Below, piece after piece: positions 1-10,956 of a DNA stretch of 44,063 nt. The notes under the pieces are model-generated. The model made no database searches, had not been told where the DNA came from, and saw nothing but the letters and a program-made list of their open reading frames with translations. This stretch comes from Phallusia fumigata (Eukaryota; Chordata; Ascidiacea; Phlebobranchia; Ascidiidae). How positions within the stretch are numbered: position 1 is the stretch's first letter; each line of letters begins with the position of its first letter. Location: contig QXVZ01022353.1 in NCBI GenBank assembly GCA_008931825.1, positions 1 through 44,063 of the forward strand, in the 5' to 3' direction. The position numbers were made by a program, and so were the translations under genes.

Positions 1-66
1 AAAAAAAAAAAAAACAGAGTAAAAACAATATGAGTCCCCTTCGTGGAAGGGGACCCATAACTAATT
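1..66 (+). mobile_element. Helitron-like 3' end in a GOT2 intron
   Basis: A poly-A run, then cagagtaaaaacaatatg, then a short hairpin (gtccccttc / gaaggggac, 3-nt loop), then ccataactaatt. A 3' hairpin followed within about ten bases by CTAA and T fits Helitron termini. Related tails occur reversed at 8255-8320 and 10206-10265, and as remnants at 20572-20600 and 37905-37938. The element body lies outside the window here. The family assignment is inference. Confidence 0.45.
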
Positions 67-393
67 ATTGAATTTTGATAATTATAAGAGTTTGAAGTAT
101 TTAACATAAATTAGGAATTTTTATACAAACAGAAATGAAACTAAATATTAAATTTTGATAATTATGAGACTTTTGACAGAAATGAGCAAGAGACTTGCTT
201 TTTTTGGCAGACTCAGAAATGTATGCCAGGATATATGAAATCATAAACAGGGCTGTGTCTAGCCTGTGGGCCATATGTTTGGTAAGTTGATTACACAAAA
301 AAATTTTAAAACCATAGCTTCCAGTTTGCAAGTCATATATACAGCATACAGGTTTACTGACTAATTACCGGCAAACTGTTCATTACAACTTAC

Positions 394-1681
394 ACTAATG
401 TCATCCAAGGCACCATCTGCATCAAAGCCACATGTGGCTGGTTTGTAGTATCGATATTTCTGAACCTCAAGGCCAGCATGTCTACAATGAAAAATAGTTC
501 CAACATTTTACCCTTGTAAACAAAGGAATACTACTTTTTGACCTACATAAATATTGGATTGTGATTTCCCCACGAAGGAGTTGGCAACCACACTGTCTTG
601 TGTCCTGGAAAAAACTTGTTCTGCAACCAAATACACGCCACAGTAATAAATGTAAATTAAAAGTTTGTGAAAAAAGAAAAAAGTTTACCAGAAAGTTAGC
701 TCCAATTCGGAGAGATCCTGTTCCAGAAATTCCTTGCGTAGTCACATTCTGCGAAGGGAAGACTTAATACAGGTTACAAAAACAAAAAAAATTGAAGTCT
801 TACTAGTTTATTTGATATAACTGCACTGTCTGAGCCAAATGCAAGATTAGCTGCAGCTGAAGTAAATGCAGGGAGACCAGTAATTCCAAGATATTCTTTG
901 TCCAAGCTGAGTTGCTGCTGCTGAGCCTGTTAATACCAAATTATTGTGGTAACTATCACTAAATACAAAAAAAACAATGTGTTAATTTATTTTGGAGTTC
1001 TTTCAAAAAATACCTTTACAACTGTTGGTAGTATATATGGTTTGCCTTTGTCATCTCTGTAGGCACCTACACCTAAATTCATTTTGTTTGGATTGGAGTC
1101 TTTTTTAAATGCTTCAGTTACGCCAAGAATTGGATCAGGGGGCCCCATTTCAACATCAGTCCACCAAGAACTATAAAACAACAGTCCACATTGAATGTGG
1201 GATAGGGCTCATACATTTCAGTCCATGAAATTCATTCATAATGCATGTAAGTTTTTTACAAAGATCTATGGGTATGACAAAGTAGAAACAAATGTATTAG
1301 TAGAACAGGGTTTGCACCTTGCATGGTTGCAGTATTAGCAAGCTTCAGCATTAAAAAACAATGTGACAGTTTGGTCACTGTGTAACAATACAAAAGACTA
1401 AAACCAGGTTTAAAAACTTTTTATTCTTTATGGGTTTCTAAAGAAACATCAATGCCCTTTTCCAGCAAATACCTATTAGATTTACTTCACAGTGCAAACA
1501 CACTGAAGCAAACAATGTATGCTTGATATTAAACAACAGTGAAATAATTGCAACAAAGTACAAAGTAAAATGCAACGATATAAGTCAGCTGTTACCTGCA
1601 TCTAGTTGTTTGATTTATTAACAAATTCAGCTTAAGTTTTTGCAGCAAGCTGGTTGCTCCTTTCGTGCACGTCATTGCCAT
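394..1681 (-). CDS. GOT2: Mitochondrial aspartate aminotransferase, N-terminal part (runs off left edge)
   Basis: PLP-dependent enzyme that interconverts aspartate plus 2-oxoglutarate and oxaloacetate plus glutamate in the mitochondrial matrix (malate-aspartate shuttle). Six exons are visible on the minus strand: 1596-1681, 1014-1170, 804-926, 689-748, 547-620 and 394-481. Phases close exactly (196 codons). Exon 1 encodes a basic, Ser/Thr/Leu-rich leader of about 28 residues with no acidic residue, ending just before [14 protein letters not shown], which matches the start of mature vertebrate GOT2 and marks this as the mitochondrial rather than the cytosolic form. Later matches include [51 protein letters not shown] and [12 protein letters not shown]. 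The active-site lysine and C-terminal half lie left of the window. The start is the upstream of two nearby ATGs (1679-1681). Confidence 0.95.
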
Positions 1682-1904
1682 AATACCACTCGTCAGAATT
1701 TCTCATTAAATACAAAAGATAAATTGTAATTCACACGTTAAGAAAAATAGACTAAACGAGCGATCTTGTTGTTGGCCCTGTTGTGTTGCTGTTTGGTGAC
1801 ACTTATTTACGGAAGAAACGGACCGAATACACACACTAATTTACGGAATAGTCGGCACGAGGGTGGAATATAGCGCGTTTTTACGGAATGAACAAAATTA
1901 TTCG

Positions 1905-2260
1905 TAACGTAAGAAATTAGACTGCAGGTAATCAGAAACATTATTAAAAAGAAATAATGGGGGACCTTTACTTTGCGAAACCTCCCAATGATTTCACTCA
2001 TTCTGAGAAACAATACATTCTGAGAAAATTTAGCGTAAAAATATACGTTCAGGTACAGTATAAACGATTTCATAAAGATTCTACATAAGTTGTTGAGCTA
2101 TATATTTCATTTACGCTTGGATTGCACACCTTCGACTGTAATTGCAACCAGACGTTTCGCAGACCTTCATCTGCAAAATGCGTACCTGTGTTTCCCACAC
2201 TGAAATAATAAACCTTTATTGGGTTTCTTTTTTCACTAGTGTGTGTGGGCTTCTCGCGAA
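1905..2260 (+). repeat. Diverged repeat, copy 1 of 3
   Basis: Shares attaaaaagaaata, ttgcacacctt, catctgcaaaat and tatttcact-like blocks in the same order as copies near 3070-3390 and 4140-4370. All three are on the same strand. No terminal repeats or coding capacity were seen; the edges are approximate. Confidence 0.5.
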
Positions 2261-3069
2261 GATTCTGCTAAAATTTTCAACATTTATTTTTCTATTGCTC
2301 TATTGTAAGATTTCGTTTTCAAGAAAGTCAAAGCAACATTTATAATAGAGCGATATATCATTAAATCATAGAGCACTTAATACGATTAAATTAATCACAT
2401 GTTTTCGCACACATGACGTCATATTATTGTATTGCCGATGTACTGAATATAACTTGCCTTTTCTAAAGTTTAAAAACAAAGCGACCTAAAAAGATTGAAA
2501 ACTTTTAAAATATAGGCTAATGTATTAAGCAAATATTTACGTTTATTGACAAGACGCCACAAAATCAATTTTTTTTAGTTTTTTATGTATTTTCACATTA
2601 GGCTACAACAAAAATAAATTTTGAAGCATATTAAAATGATTTATTTTATAGTATGGCAATAAAAATATTTTCCTCCTTAGTTTATAGTCACTTTCCTTTT
2701 ATTGAGTTGCCAATTTAAATTTCTTATCGGCTTTGTTAAGACATATCCCAATTAAACACCACGGACATTATGACAACGAGGAACAAGTCGGACAACGCAA
2801 TACCCAGCCATGCGTTTATTTGTTGATTTTACGATGTATGCTAGCTTTATTCACGTTTTGGTTTTCACGAATAACCTTCCGTTTCTAATTAAAGACCTTT
2901 TTTCGAAAGAACTAAACCAATCTTTCTCTTCGGTACAAGCACACTTAATTATATTTTTTGATTTCATCAGCAGTTAAACAATTGCAATGTACAAAATAAA
3001 ACGCAAAAATAAACTATTTTACGAAATAGACGAAAAAATAAGTTGGTTGGAACGGAAGAAAAAATACCT

Positions 3070-3390
3070 CAGGTAAGAAATAAGACTGTTGAATAAAAAT
3101 AAAAGAGACCGTGGTTTGGGAAACTTTTTAATGGCTGCGCTCAGTGGACCTGAAGGGGTTGTTAAACAAGATTTCTGGGAAAAACACAAGGTATTTATAA
3201 TTATGTATTTAAAACATAATACGTTTTTAATTCAGCTGAAAAGTGACGGATTGTGCAGGTTGGACTGTACTTGCAGGTTAATTGCAGCCATTCTTTTCGG
3301 AAACCATCATTTTAAAAACGCCTGTTTACAAACTGAAATTAACCTTTGGGTATCTTATTTCACTGTGCGTGCGAGCTAAAGATCACTTTT
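3070..3390 (+). repeat. Diverged repeat, copy 2 of 3
   Basis: Contains the taagaaataagactg block found in copy 1 and the cctttgggtatcttatttcact block that copy 3 keeps almost unchanged. Edges are approximate. Confidence 0.5.
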
Positions 3391-3893
3391 TGTCGCTAAA
3401 CGGGCGAGAAAGACACTGAATGAACAAACGGTTCGCGGAAGATAGACGAAACAAATAACACATTTCAATGTAAATTTAATCCCCTAAAAAATAAATATAA
3501 TTTGCTTAAATTTCTCACAGTTTTTCTTCTATTTATCTATATATGGCTATGTAAAGATTTTGTATTTAAAAAAGTAACCTGAGTCTTATATTAAATATAA
3601 ATATCATTTATTCAACACCAACTTTTCCCTCAAACACACAAAGTTAAGACCAAAGCCCGCGTAATTGGCCAAATTTGTCACATTTTTAGCTAACAATTTT
3701 GGGATACAGTTTAAAAAAAACGACATTTTATAATGGTAAAGTGCAAATAAATGACTATAACGCAAAATTTACACTATCGCCGCAATGCGCCTAAAGCTTA
3801 CCAAAACTTAAAATCAAGTTACACAATAACTTACGGAAAAGTCAGGAGGGGGCGGAATATGGCCTTTACTTATTTTCGAAACGGCAACAAATA

Positions 3894-4144
3894 TGCCGAG
3901 GGCAAGCGCTTGGTCGAATGGACTGAGGCGCTCGACCCATATACAGACATGAAAAAAAACTGAACGGGATTCGTTCTCGGGATCGTCCCGGGTTCGAACC
4001 GCGAGAAAAAAAAATGTGCCGAGGGCGAGCACTTGGTCGAATAGACTGAGGCGCTCGACCCATATACAGACATAAAAAACCTGATCAGTATTCGTTCTCG
4101 GGAACATCCCCGGTTGAAACCCCGTGAAAAAAAATGTGCCGAGG
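3894..4144 (+). repeat. Tandem tRNA-like SINE monomers
   Basis: Two head-to-tail units (3894-4016 and 4017-4136) plus a stub (4137-4144). Each unit starts tgccgaggg and ends in an A-rich tail. The A-box-like part is tggtcgaatgg (3911-3921) followed by gactgaggcgctcgacc, which resembles the D-arm to anticodon region of Ser/Leu tRNAs. The B-box match gggttcgaacc is at 3990-4000 in unit 1; it is mutated to ggttgaaac in unit 2. A-to-B spacing is about 70 nt, too long for a plain tRNA gene. Likely a pol III-derived SINE. Confidence 0.6.
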
Positions 4145-4370
4145 AAATAAAATGATTAAAAAGAAATAGAAGAGACTTTTTCGTTGGGATTTTTAAAACT
4201 TTATTCAAATTCATATACCTCATCTACATTCGTATTGCACACCTTGGAAATCACTACAACCAACCTTTACGGAAACGATCATCTGCAAAATACGCGATGT
4301 ACCTATGTTTAAAAAATTCCAAAACCTTGGGTATCTTATTTCACTATGCGCGCGAACTCACGGGCACACT
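4140..4370 (+). repeat. Diverged repeat, copy 3 of 3
   Basis: Begins at the end of the SINE dimer with gattaaaaagaaatag (as in copy 1) and includes attgcacacctt, catctgcaaaata and gggtatcttatttcact. The SINE sits between its upstream flank (ttacggaaaagtc near 3831, compare ttacggaatagtc near 1841) and its body, so the SINE probably inserted into this repeat. Confidence 0.45.
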
Positions 4371-4746
4371 TTGGCGCGCCTTGAAATTTGAAACAGACGA
4401 CAGGTTGAAAAAAGAGAAAAAGTGAGAATAAACAGACGCCGTTTGTTATATTTGCCGACGCCATTCGACGGATTTATAAAGGCAAAAACAAATAGACCCA
4501 GAGATTTTGTTCCATTTTCTTCACTGACCCTCCTGATCATTTTTCAGAGTATATATCTGTAAAACGAAAGGGAGTATGTACCTATGCATGTTAATTAAGA
4601 CAAAAATTGTAGGTACTTGCTGTACGAGATAAAACGATTAATGTGGAAAAATTCAACGATTGTAAATTTCGAAAACTAATCTTAGAAGATTGTTTTGTTG
4701 TTTTACATCTGCGCAAGTTAAATGGTGTTTACCTTTACTTGAAAAA

Positions 4747-4822
4747 CAGCCGCGACCAAAGTCTATCTATCAAACACAAAACACTTTGGCCGTATTTGAT
4801 AGATAGACTTAGGTCGCGGCTG
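4747..4822. repeat. 28-bp inverted repeat (hairpin) with 20-nt loop
   Basis: Left arm 4747-4774 and right arm 4795-4822 are reverse complements with one mismatch; the loop is 4775-4794. The arms begin cagccgcgacc. This could be a small palindromic element or a hairpin RNA precursor. No expression evidence is available from sequence. Confidence 0.75.
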
Positions 4823-5649
4823 GTGTAAGCCGCTTGCCGCGAAATAAAAAAAACCGTACCGCTACCTACCGTTAACCGCGTCTGGTGTAAATCCCGCTTA
4901 AAAAAATGCAGCCATAACCGGCTGTAGTTTCAGTTTGACGTCATAAACGTCGTAATATGCAACCCTGTTTGTGTGTAGGTTGTTTTGCCACCTTGTCAAA
5001 GAACCTTGTTTTAATGCAAGCTAATTTCGAAAATAAATATCAAGTTTTTATTGACTACCTTCCTCTTACCAGCCCTCAAGTTTATAGTAATTCACGGCTG
5101 TACACCCCCTGTGTAATGGCTTTCAACCAAAGGCGACAAACAGTTAGAAAAGTATTTTTTAACAGTACATTTATACGTGGCAATTTTTAGTTGTGTTTGA
5201 TCCACAGATACTTCAAACGGAATTATTGACATGGACTAGAACCTCAATAAACAATTGCCAAACCAAAGTCGCATAACCATCAAAATGCATGCGCTTTTAT
5301 AACTATTTTGGTGGCATTTTCCTGCAATATCGTTGTTTGTGCATCTACGTACCACACTGATTCAAGTTTATTTTTGCGTACTTTAATCCATCATATCTGC
5401 GATCCCTGACACGATTTAAATTACACTTATTTGCACACAAATAACGTTAATCAGAGAATTTCGCGCTTTTCTTTCTCGAAGAGATAGTAAGCTGCCAAAC
5501 AAACGTTAAAACATTCAATCGCAACTAACAATCGTGAATTACCGTTTCACACGAATCGGTGTTAGTTTAACTATAATATGTTTTAAGTTATTTTCTGTAC
5601 ACTTTGGCTTTACCATGGTAAAACTGTTTTACCAAATTGTTGTTTATGG

Positions 5650-6065
5650 CTGTGGTTCTCAACCATTAGTCCTGGCTGCCCCTTTTTGATGCCGACAAGT
5701 ACTCACAGACCCCCAAAAAATTTTCAGGCAAGCATAACCTGTTTTCCATGCTTTGTATGCATTTCGTATATGTCTTCTGTCTAACGCAGTAAGTGTAACT
5801 TGTGTAAGCGAAACTACTACCTTATTAACAGGCAAGCAATGAAATAAAACCAGTGCATCATATGCTATGCTGCAACGTTGTGTTCTATGTTACATCACAA
5901 TAAAAATAGGTTGTAATTATGCCCGTTTCCAGGCCCGTTGCAAAATGTATAAACCTTGATTTATTAATCTAATAGTGCACATATTCGGAAGTTGCTCAAA
6001 CCCCCTGAAAAGTTAAATGCCTTGTGGAACCCCAGGGGTTTGCAGACTCCGGTTGAGAATCACTC
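5650..6065. mobile_element. hAT-type non-autonomous element
   Basis: Left end ctgtggttctcaacc and right end ggttgagaatcactc form terminal inverted repeats of the hAT type. Flanks gtttatgg and gtttatct match at 6 of 8 bases, as expected for an old 8-bp target duplication. No transposase reading frame inside. Confidence 0.65.
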
Positions 6066-6335
6066 GTTTATCTTATTTCCAATTTAGCAGTTCTTACTTG
6101 GCCTAAAACCGCAAATAAAAAAGTTTGGCATGCAGAAAAAACATGGAAAAATACCTCACACATTTGGCGGCCATATTCTAGTTAAGGCAGTGGACTGGAA
6201 ATGTTGGAAATAGCCAGTGTAGAGTTGTGATAAAGAAATAGGGGTTAAGTGATTTCCTGGGTTTGGACAAAAAACTTAACATGCAATTGACACTTCAAGC
6301 AATAGATGTTGACTTTAAAACAGTTTTTTTTGTTC

Positions 6336-6350
6336 AGTTGGTTAAAAGAA
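6336..6350 (+). promoter_or_regulatory. Candidate trans-splice acceptor and short leader of GMCL1
   Basis: A T-rich tract ending in ttttttttgttcag has its AG at 6336-6337, only 13 nt before the chosen ATG. This fits a spliced-leader acceptor, or the end of a 5' UTR intron. Confidence 0.45.
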
Positions 6351-9300
6351 ATGGGCAATATTTTAAGAACTCCTACTCCGAGTTCAGGTATAGCAAATGT
6401 ACCCATTGAGTCTCCCAGAAAACGAAAAAGAAGAGAATCTGATGAGTCGGGTGACACAGAGGACAACAACACTCATACATGTTGCAAGTCACGAAGAAAG
6501 AAAGTAAAAACCACATCACAGTACATTTACAATGCTTTGTTTGAAAGAGGAGAAAACAGTGACATTAAAATTCGTGCATTCAATCATGAATGGAACCTGC
6601 ACAAGATTTACCTTAAACAGGCAAAATATTTCTCAGGAATGTTCCAGTCACAGTGGAAAGAATCTTTAATGGAGGTGATGTTTTGTATGTTATTTGGAGA
6701 CTTCCAATGTTTTAAAAAATGTTGTGTGCAAGTTTTGACTAAATCAAACAAGTAGTAGCCATCGATCTTAGAAAAGTTTACAATGCTAATGATAAAAATG
6801 CTTCATTTTAGTTTTACACTTTAGGAAATAGACCTTCAGATTCCTGATGAAAACGTCAGCAAAGAATCACTTAACACCGCTTTAGGCTCACTGTATTCTG
6901 ATGAAGTGGATATTTCCCCTGAAACTGTTGTTTCTGTTCTTTCTGCAGCATCTTTAATTCAGTTGGAAGGGTTGATGCAACAATGCTCTGATGTAAAATA
7001 CCTGTTATACTTGAGTTGTTCATCTAAGTTTTTGTCTGTGCAATAAATTTTCTAGTGTAATAACAGAGCATTAAAAAACATAAATAAATGACATATTTGT
7101 ACAATCCTATGCCGTAAATCTTTTCAACCTATCTTGTTTCAGGCAATGAAAGACTATGTGTGCTGCGAGAATGTGTGCAACTATTATGCAAATGCAAGAA
7201 TGTATGGACAAGGTCGTGTTGAGCGCAAATGCATTAAGTGGATGGAAAACAACCTTATGCTGCAAGCGAAGAATATGGCTTTTTTAAGCCAAGTCGAACC
7301 GGACCTGATGGCATATATTGTAGCCTCATCAAACTTATTTGTACTCCAAGTTGAAATGGATGTTTACACACTTTTAAAAAAGTGGGCCTTTTTAAGGCTT
7401 AGGAACCAATCCCAAAATGACTTTGATGAAAAGAACTTGACCACAATTGCCTCAGAATACTTTCAAGAAAAGTTCAAAACCAACGGCAAAGTATTTTTGG
7501 AAACTGCAGAAGGTTCTATGTTCCTAACAGCTTTTCAGGCAGTTCGTCTCTGCAATGTGATTGGAGAGTTTGGCTGTTGCCTTGAGGTATTTTACCTTTT
7601 TAAACTTATGGTTCAGAGACTAAAGGGATCAAGAACATAAATTCAAAACAGTAGGGTACTAAAATAAAGCTACAACAAAAAAAGCTGTGTCAGACATGTT
7701 CTGCCGAATAGGGGTTTTCTGTGTAATCTTTTTTATTTGATTTTTTTATATGTCTAAGGTACTGGAAACTGTTGTAAAAACGTTTTGGTTAATTTTTTTA
7801 TATTTTTGCATGCATCATATATAAAGAATAATGTCAACTATTGTTTAATATTAAACGCCTAATTTAAACAAAAATTAAATACTTTTAGCTGGAAAAGGAT
7901 TGCATTGTTCCACCTTCTTGGTTAATGCCATTGTATCGGGAGCGATGGCTGACAATGTTGAGAGTTGAACAGGGGGTTGATCATGGACCTCAATCTGGCA
8001 GTTCAATAGATTCAATGAGCTTACGTTGTGGTAGGATTTTACAACAAGACATTGATCACTGCTGGAGATGGAATGGATACAACTTCGGTCTTGATCTTCT
8101 TGTTACATATAATGCTTGTGCAGTAAGTGCAGTTTGTTAACTAAGTTAAAACGTTTTACTTGGATTTTACTTTTGCTAGAAGGGGTGGATTTTTTAAAGG
8201 GTATAAGCCATTTTGTGTAAATTTCTTTGCCCTTGTACTTATGTTTTCTTTTTAATTATGGTTCCCCTTCCTGAAGGGGACGCATATTGTTTTCACTCTG
8301 TTTTTTTTTCTTGTTTTTTTTTCTTTTTTGTCCCCTGCAGCTTGTCCATGCACTTTTGTCATGAAATGTTTGATGGATTTGGATGAAACTTTCACAGCTG
8401 GTAGATGTGGTCAAGGCGGTGTGTCATGAGTTTAGTTTAACCCGATAGCCCCAGTGGTTACCCCACTAGCCCCATAAAATGGGGCGAATAGTTAAACAAT
8501 CCCCGAATCGGATGAAATTTGGACAGTTTGTATAACATGTTATTGTGGTGCAATATTTGATGTGTTTTACCCAATAGCCAAAGTAGTTACCCCCACTAGC
8601 CCCCTAAAATGGGCAAATAGTTAAACAATCTCCAAATTGGATGAAATTTGGACAGTTTGTATAACATGTCATTGTGGTGCAATATTTAATGTTTTTTACC
8701 TTATAGCCCCAGCAGTTACCCCACTAGCCCCCTAAAATGGGGCAAATTGTTAAATGTTCTCTGAATAGGATGAAATTTGGACAGTTTGTATAACATGTCA
8801 TTGTGGTGCAATAATTACTATTTTTTACTCTATAGCTCCAGCAGTTACCCCACTAGCTCCCTAAAATGGGTTAGGTTGTTAAACATTCTCCGAATTGGAT
8901 GAAATTTGAAGAGTTTGTATAACATATCATTGTGGGGCAGTAATTGATGTGTTTTACCCTATAGCCCCAGCAGTTACCCCACTAGCCCACCCCCTAAAAT
9001 GGGTCAGGTTGTTAAACATTCTCTGAATTAGATGAAATTTGGACAGTTTGTATAACATGTCATTATAGTGAATTTCTTGCTGTGTTTACTCCATAACCCT
9101 GGCAGTTAACTAGCCTTTTAAACCCCCCCCCCTGGGTCATAGTTACTTATATTATTAATTCTGTCATTTCATTTTTTTATTTACATAAAATTAAAGAAAA
9201 AAATTTTGCTTTTGTTCTGTACATACATTCATAGTGAACCACAATTATTCTACAACTTTGCATGTGTGGGGACCCATGTGTTTTTGCCTGCAGAAATCAT

Positions 9301-10956
9301 GTCATAAAAAGCTTAAGTAACTATGGGACCCAATGTGAAATGACATGGTGAATATATATGCATTTTTATAATGGGGTAATAGTGTATATGGAATGGCAAT
9401 ATGGGTCTATAGAGATGAAATCCGAGTCTATAGANTGACATGGTGATTAAATGGGGTTTATAGTGTATATGGAATGGCAATATGGTGAAAGCGGCCCTTC
9501 TAGTTTGGAACAGAGATATGGCTGAAAAATTAATGCTTAAAAGTAGTTTTCCCCGAATTGAGTGCATCTTTATTACAACACTTAACCATTTTGTTTTCAT
9601 AGGCATATGGCACTTTAGCTCTAAAGAGTTTACGAATTACTTAGCATAAATTATAATAATTCTTAAGTCATACAAATTGTGTTGTTTAAACATAGAACTC
9701 AAAGTACATGTTGCTGAAACGTAACATACAATCCCAAAGGCGACGTGCATCGGTTGGACTTACACCAGTCCGTCGAATCTTGTATCACATTCGGGTGTTT
9801 TCAGTCAACAAAAAGGGACATGTTGTAAACAAGGTATCATGTGGTCCAAGCTTTCTTGCCCTTGAAAAGGACGATGAACGGATTGTACTTCATTTCAACA
9901 GTGGTATGATGATATTTTGTTTCAATTCTTTGTTTTGTTTTCCTTTTTTTAAATACAAAGACATTGCTATTTCATGGATATGGGGTGTTGCTGCAAAATA
10001 CTTAAAAAAAGAGCATGTTTCTCTACACACTTAGGTTTTGAGCATCTAGGTCTGTATAATTTTAATGTTGAAAAAATAGGGGTCATGTGATATCCTAATT
10101 TCAAACCTACGTTTAACTCACTTTACCCAAAAATTCCGCTTTATTTAACTAGTTAGGAACTATTATTATGCCAATGCCATGTGAGAATACAAAAATTGAT
10201 GAATCCTCCTTGACTCCTCTTCCTAAATAGGATACATATTGTTTTCATTCTGTTTGTTTTTTTTCCTAAAATAGATCAAATGGTTAAACAATGTCTGAAT
10301 TGGGTAAATATTGGATAATTTTTATAATATGTGACTGTGGTACATTGATTGCTGTGTATTACTACATAGCCCCAGCAGTTTCTTCATTAGTTCTCAGAAA
10401 TGGGTCAATTTTTTTAACAGTGTCTGAATTACAATAATTTAGGCAGTTTGTAATGTGGTGTATTGTTTGCTATGTTTCACTTTACATCCATTACAGTTAG
10501 CTCACTAACCTTTATGGTTTGTAGATTGGGCCATGGTTTGTTATGATCACCAATTATTCCATTTAATAAAATAATTTAAAATATCTGCTACTGCTATAGC
10601 TTTGCATACATGGAGACCCAAGTATTTCTGCTTGCAAACACATTTATGTCATAAAGAGTTTATGTAGCTGTGAGACCCAATGACATATAAAGTATGTACT
10701 AAACATAAATCCATTTTAGGATTGGGTAATAGTGTAAAGTAGTTTCAAAGATGTTTGAAGTTACATTTTTATCAAGCAAAAATATTTTATTTAATCATTT
10801 ACAGGTGAAAAGCTTCACTTTCCATTATTGGTTGCAGCAACATTCAAAATTGTATCAGCAAGAGACATGGACAATCCATCATTTAGGATTCCTCCCATAT
10901 CTTTAGCTGCTCAATCCTTATCTTTTCATGATGAGGAAGAATTGGCATCTTCATAA
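6351..10956 (+). CDS. GMCL1: Germ cell-less protein homologue (BTB-BACK CUL3 adaptor)
   Basis: Six exons: 6351-6674, 6825-6992, 7143-7586, 7889-8122, 9696-9903, 10805-10956; 509 aa (human GMCL1 515). The start MGNILRTP has the Gly2 expected for N-myristoylation, as in fly Gcl, which acts at the nuclear envelope. Basic NLS-like runs PRKRKRR (res. 22-28) and RRKKVK follow. BTB domain about res. 56-165 (NSDIKIRAF, WNLHKIYL), then a BACK region (SSNLFVLQVEMDVYTLLKKW) and the conserved C-terminal region (PPSWLMPLYRERWLTMLRVE, LRCGRILQ, CWRWNGYNFGLDLLVTY, FLALEKDDERIVLHF). Gcl proteins recruit CUL3 and are linked to germ-cell fate in flies. The exon-1 donor (GTGATG) and the exon-5 acceptor are weak but keep frame. 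A longer frame upstream (ATG 6306) lies before the likely acceptor and was not used. Confidence 0.95.
8255..9400 (-). mobile_element. Helitron-like element with internal tandem array (GMCL1 intron 4)
   Basis: On the minus strand the element ends with cagagtgaaaacaatatgcg, a hairpin (tccccttc-ag-gaagggga) and accataattaa, matching the tail at the window start. Its body contains the 129-bp tandem array and then unique sequence that matches intron 5 (for example gcatgtgtggggaccca, tcataaaaagcttaagtaa). The far end is uncertain. No open frame for a Rep/helicase was seen. Confidence 0.5.
8446..9135 (+). repeat. 129-bp tandem repeat, about 5.3 copies
   Basis: Units begin (t)agccccagcagttacccc at 8446, 8575, 8704, 8833, 8962 and 9094, giving an exact 129-nt period for four steps and 132 for the last. 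Each holds ctaaaatgggg, gttaaacaatctcc, gaaatttggacagtttg and tataacatgtcattgtgg. Confidence 0.9.
9341..9484. other. Probable false duplication around single N (9435)
   Basis: The block tgacatggtga...tagtgtatatggaatggcaatatgg occurs at 9341-9405 and again at 9436-9484, directly after a lone N. This is best read as two allelic contig ends joined without overlap removal. It is intronic and does not affect the GMCL1 reading frame. Confidence 0.65.
10206..10740 (-). mobile_element. Decayed second copy of the intron-4 element (GMCL1 intron 5)
   Basis: Same order and orientation as 8255-9400: tail with aggatacatattgttttcattctg, two degenerate 129-bp-type units (tagccccagcag at 10367), then ctttgcatacatggagaccca and tcataaagagtttatgtagctgtgagaccca. 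Shorter and more mutated, so older or internally deleted. Confidence 0.5.

Larger units (their letters stand above)
1682..6336. other. Intergenic region between GOT2 and GMCL1, repeat-rich
   Basis: No coding exon could be supported in this 4.6-kb stretch between divergent GOT2 (-) and GMCL1 (+). It presumably holds both promoters. It contains three diverged copies of one repeat (about 1905-2260, 3070-3390, 4140-4370), a tandem tRNA-like SINE (3894-4144), a hairpin (4747-4822) and a hAT-type element (5650-6065). Two palindromic CRE-type sites (TGACGTCA) lie at 2414-2421 and 4936-4943; their use is unknown. Confidence 0.6.

Noticed and set aside
3911-4000. Functional tRNA gene
   Set aside because: A- and B-box-like motifs are present but too far apart, no acceptor-stem pairing was found, and the unit is tandemly repeated with A tails.
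3814-4223. Overlapping minus-strand open frames with an internal protein repeat (SVYGSSASV)
   Set aside because: They simply translate the tandem SINE monomers; no start context, splice support or family match.
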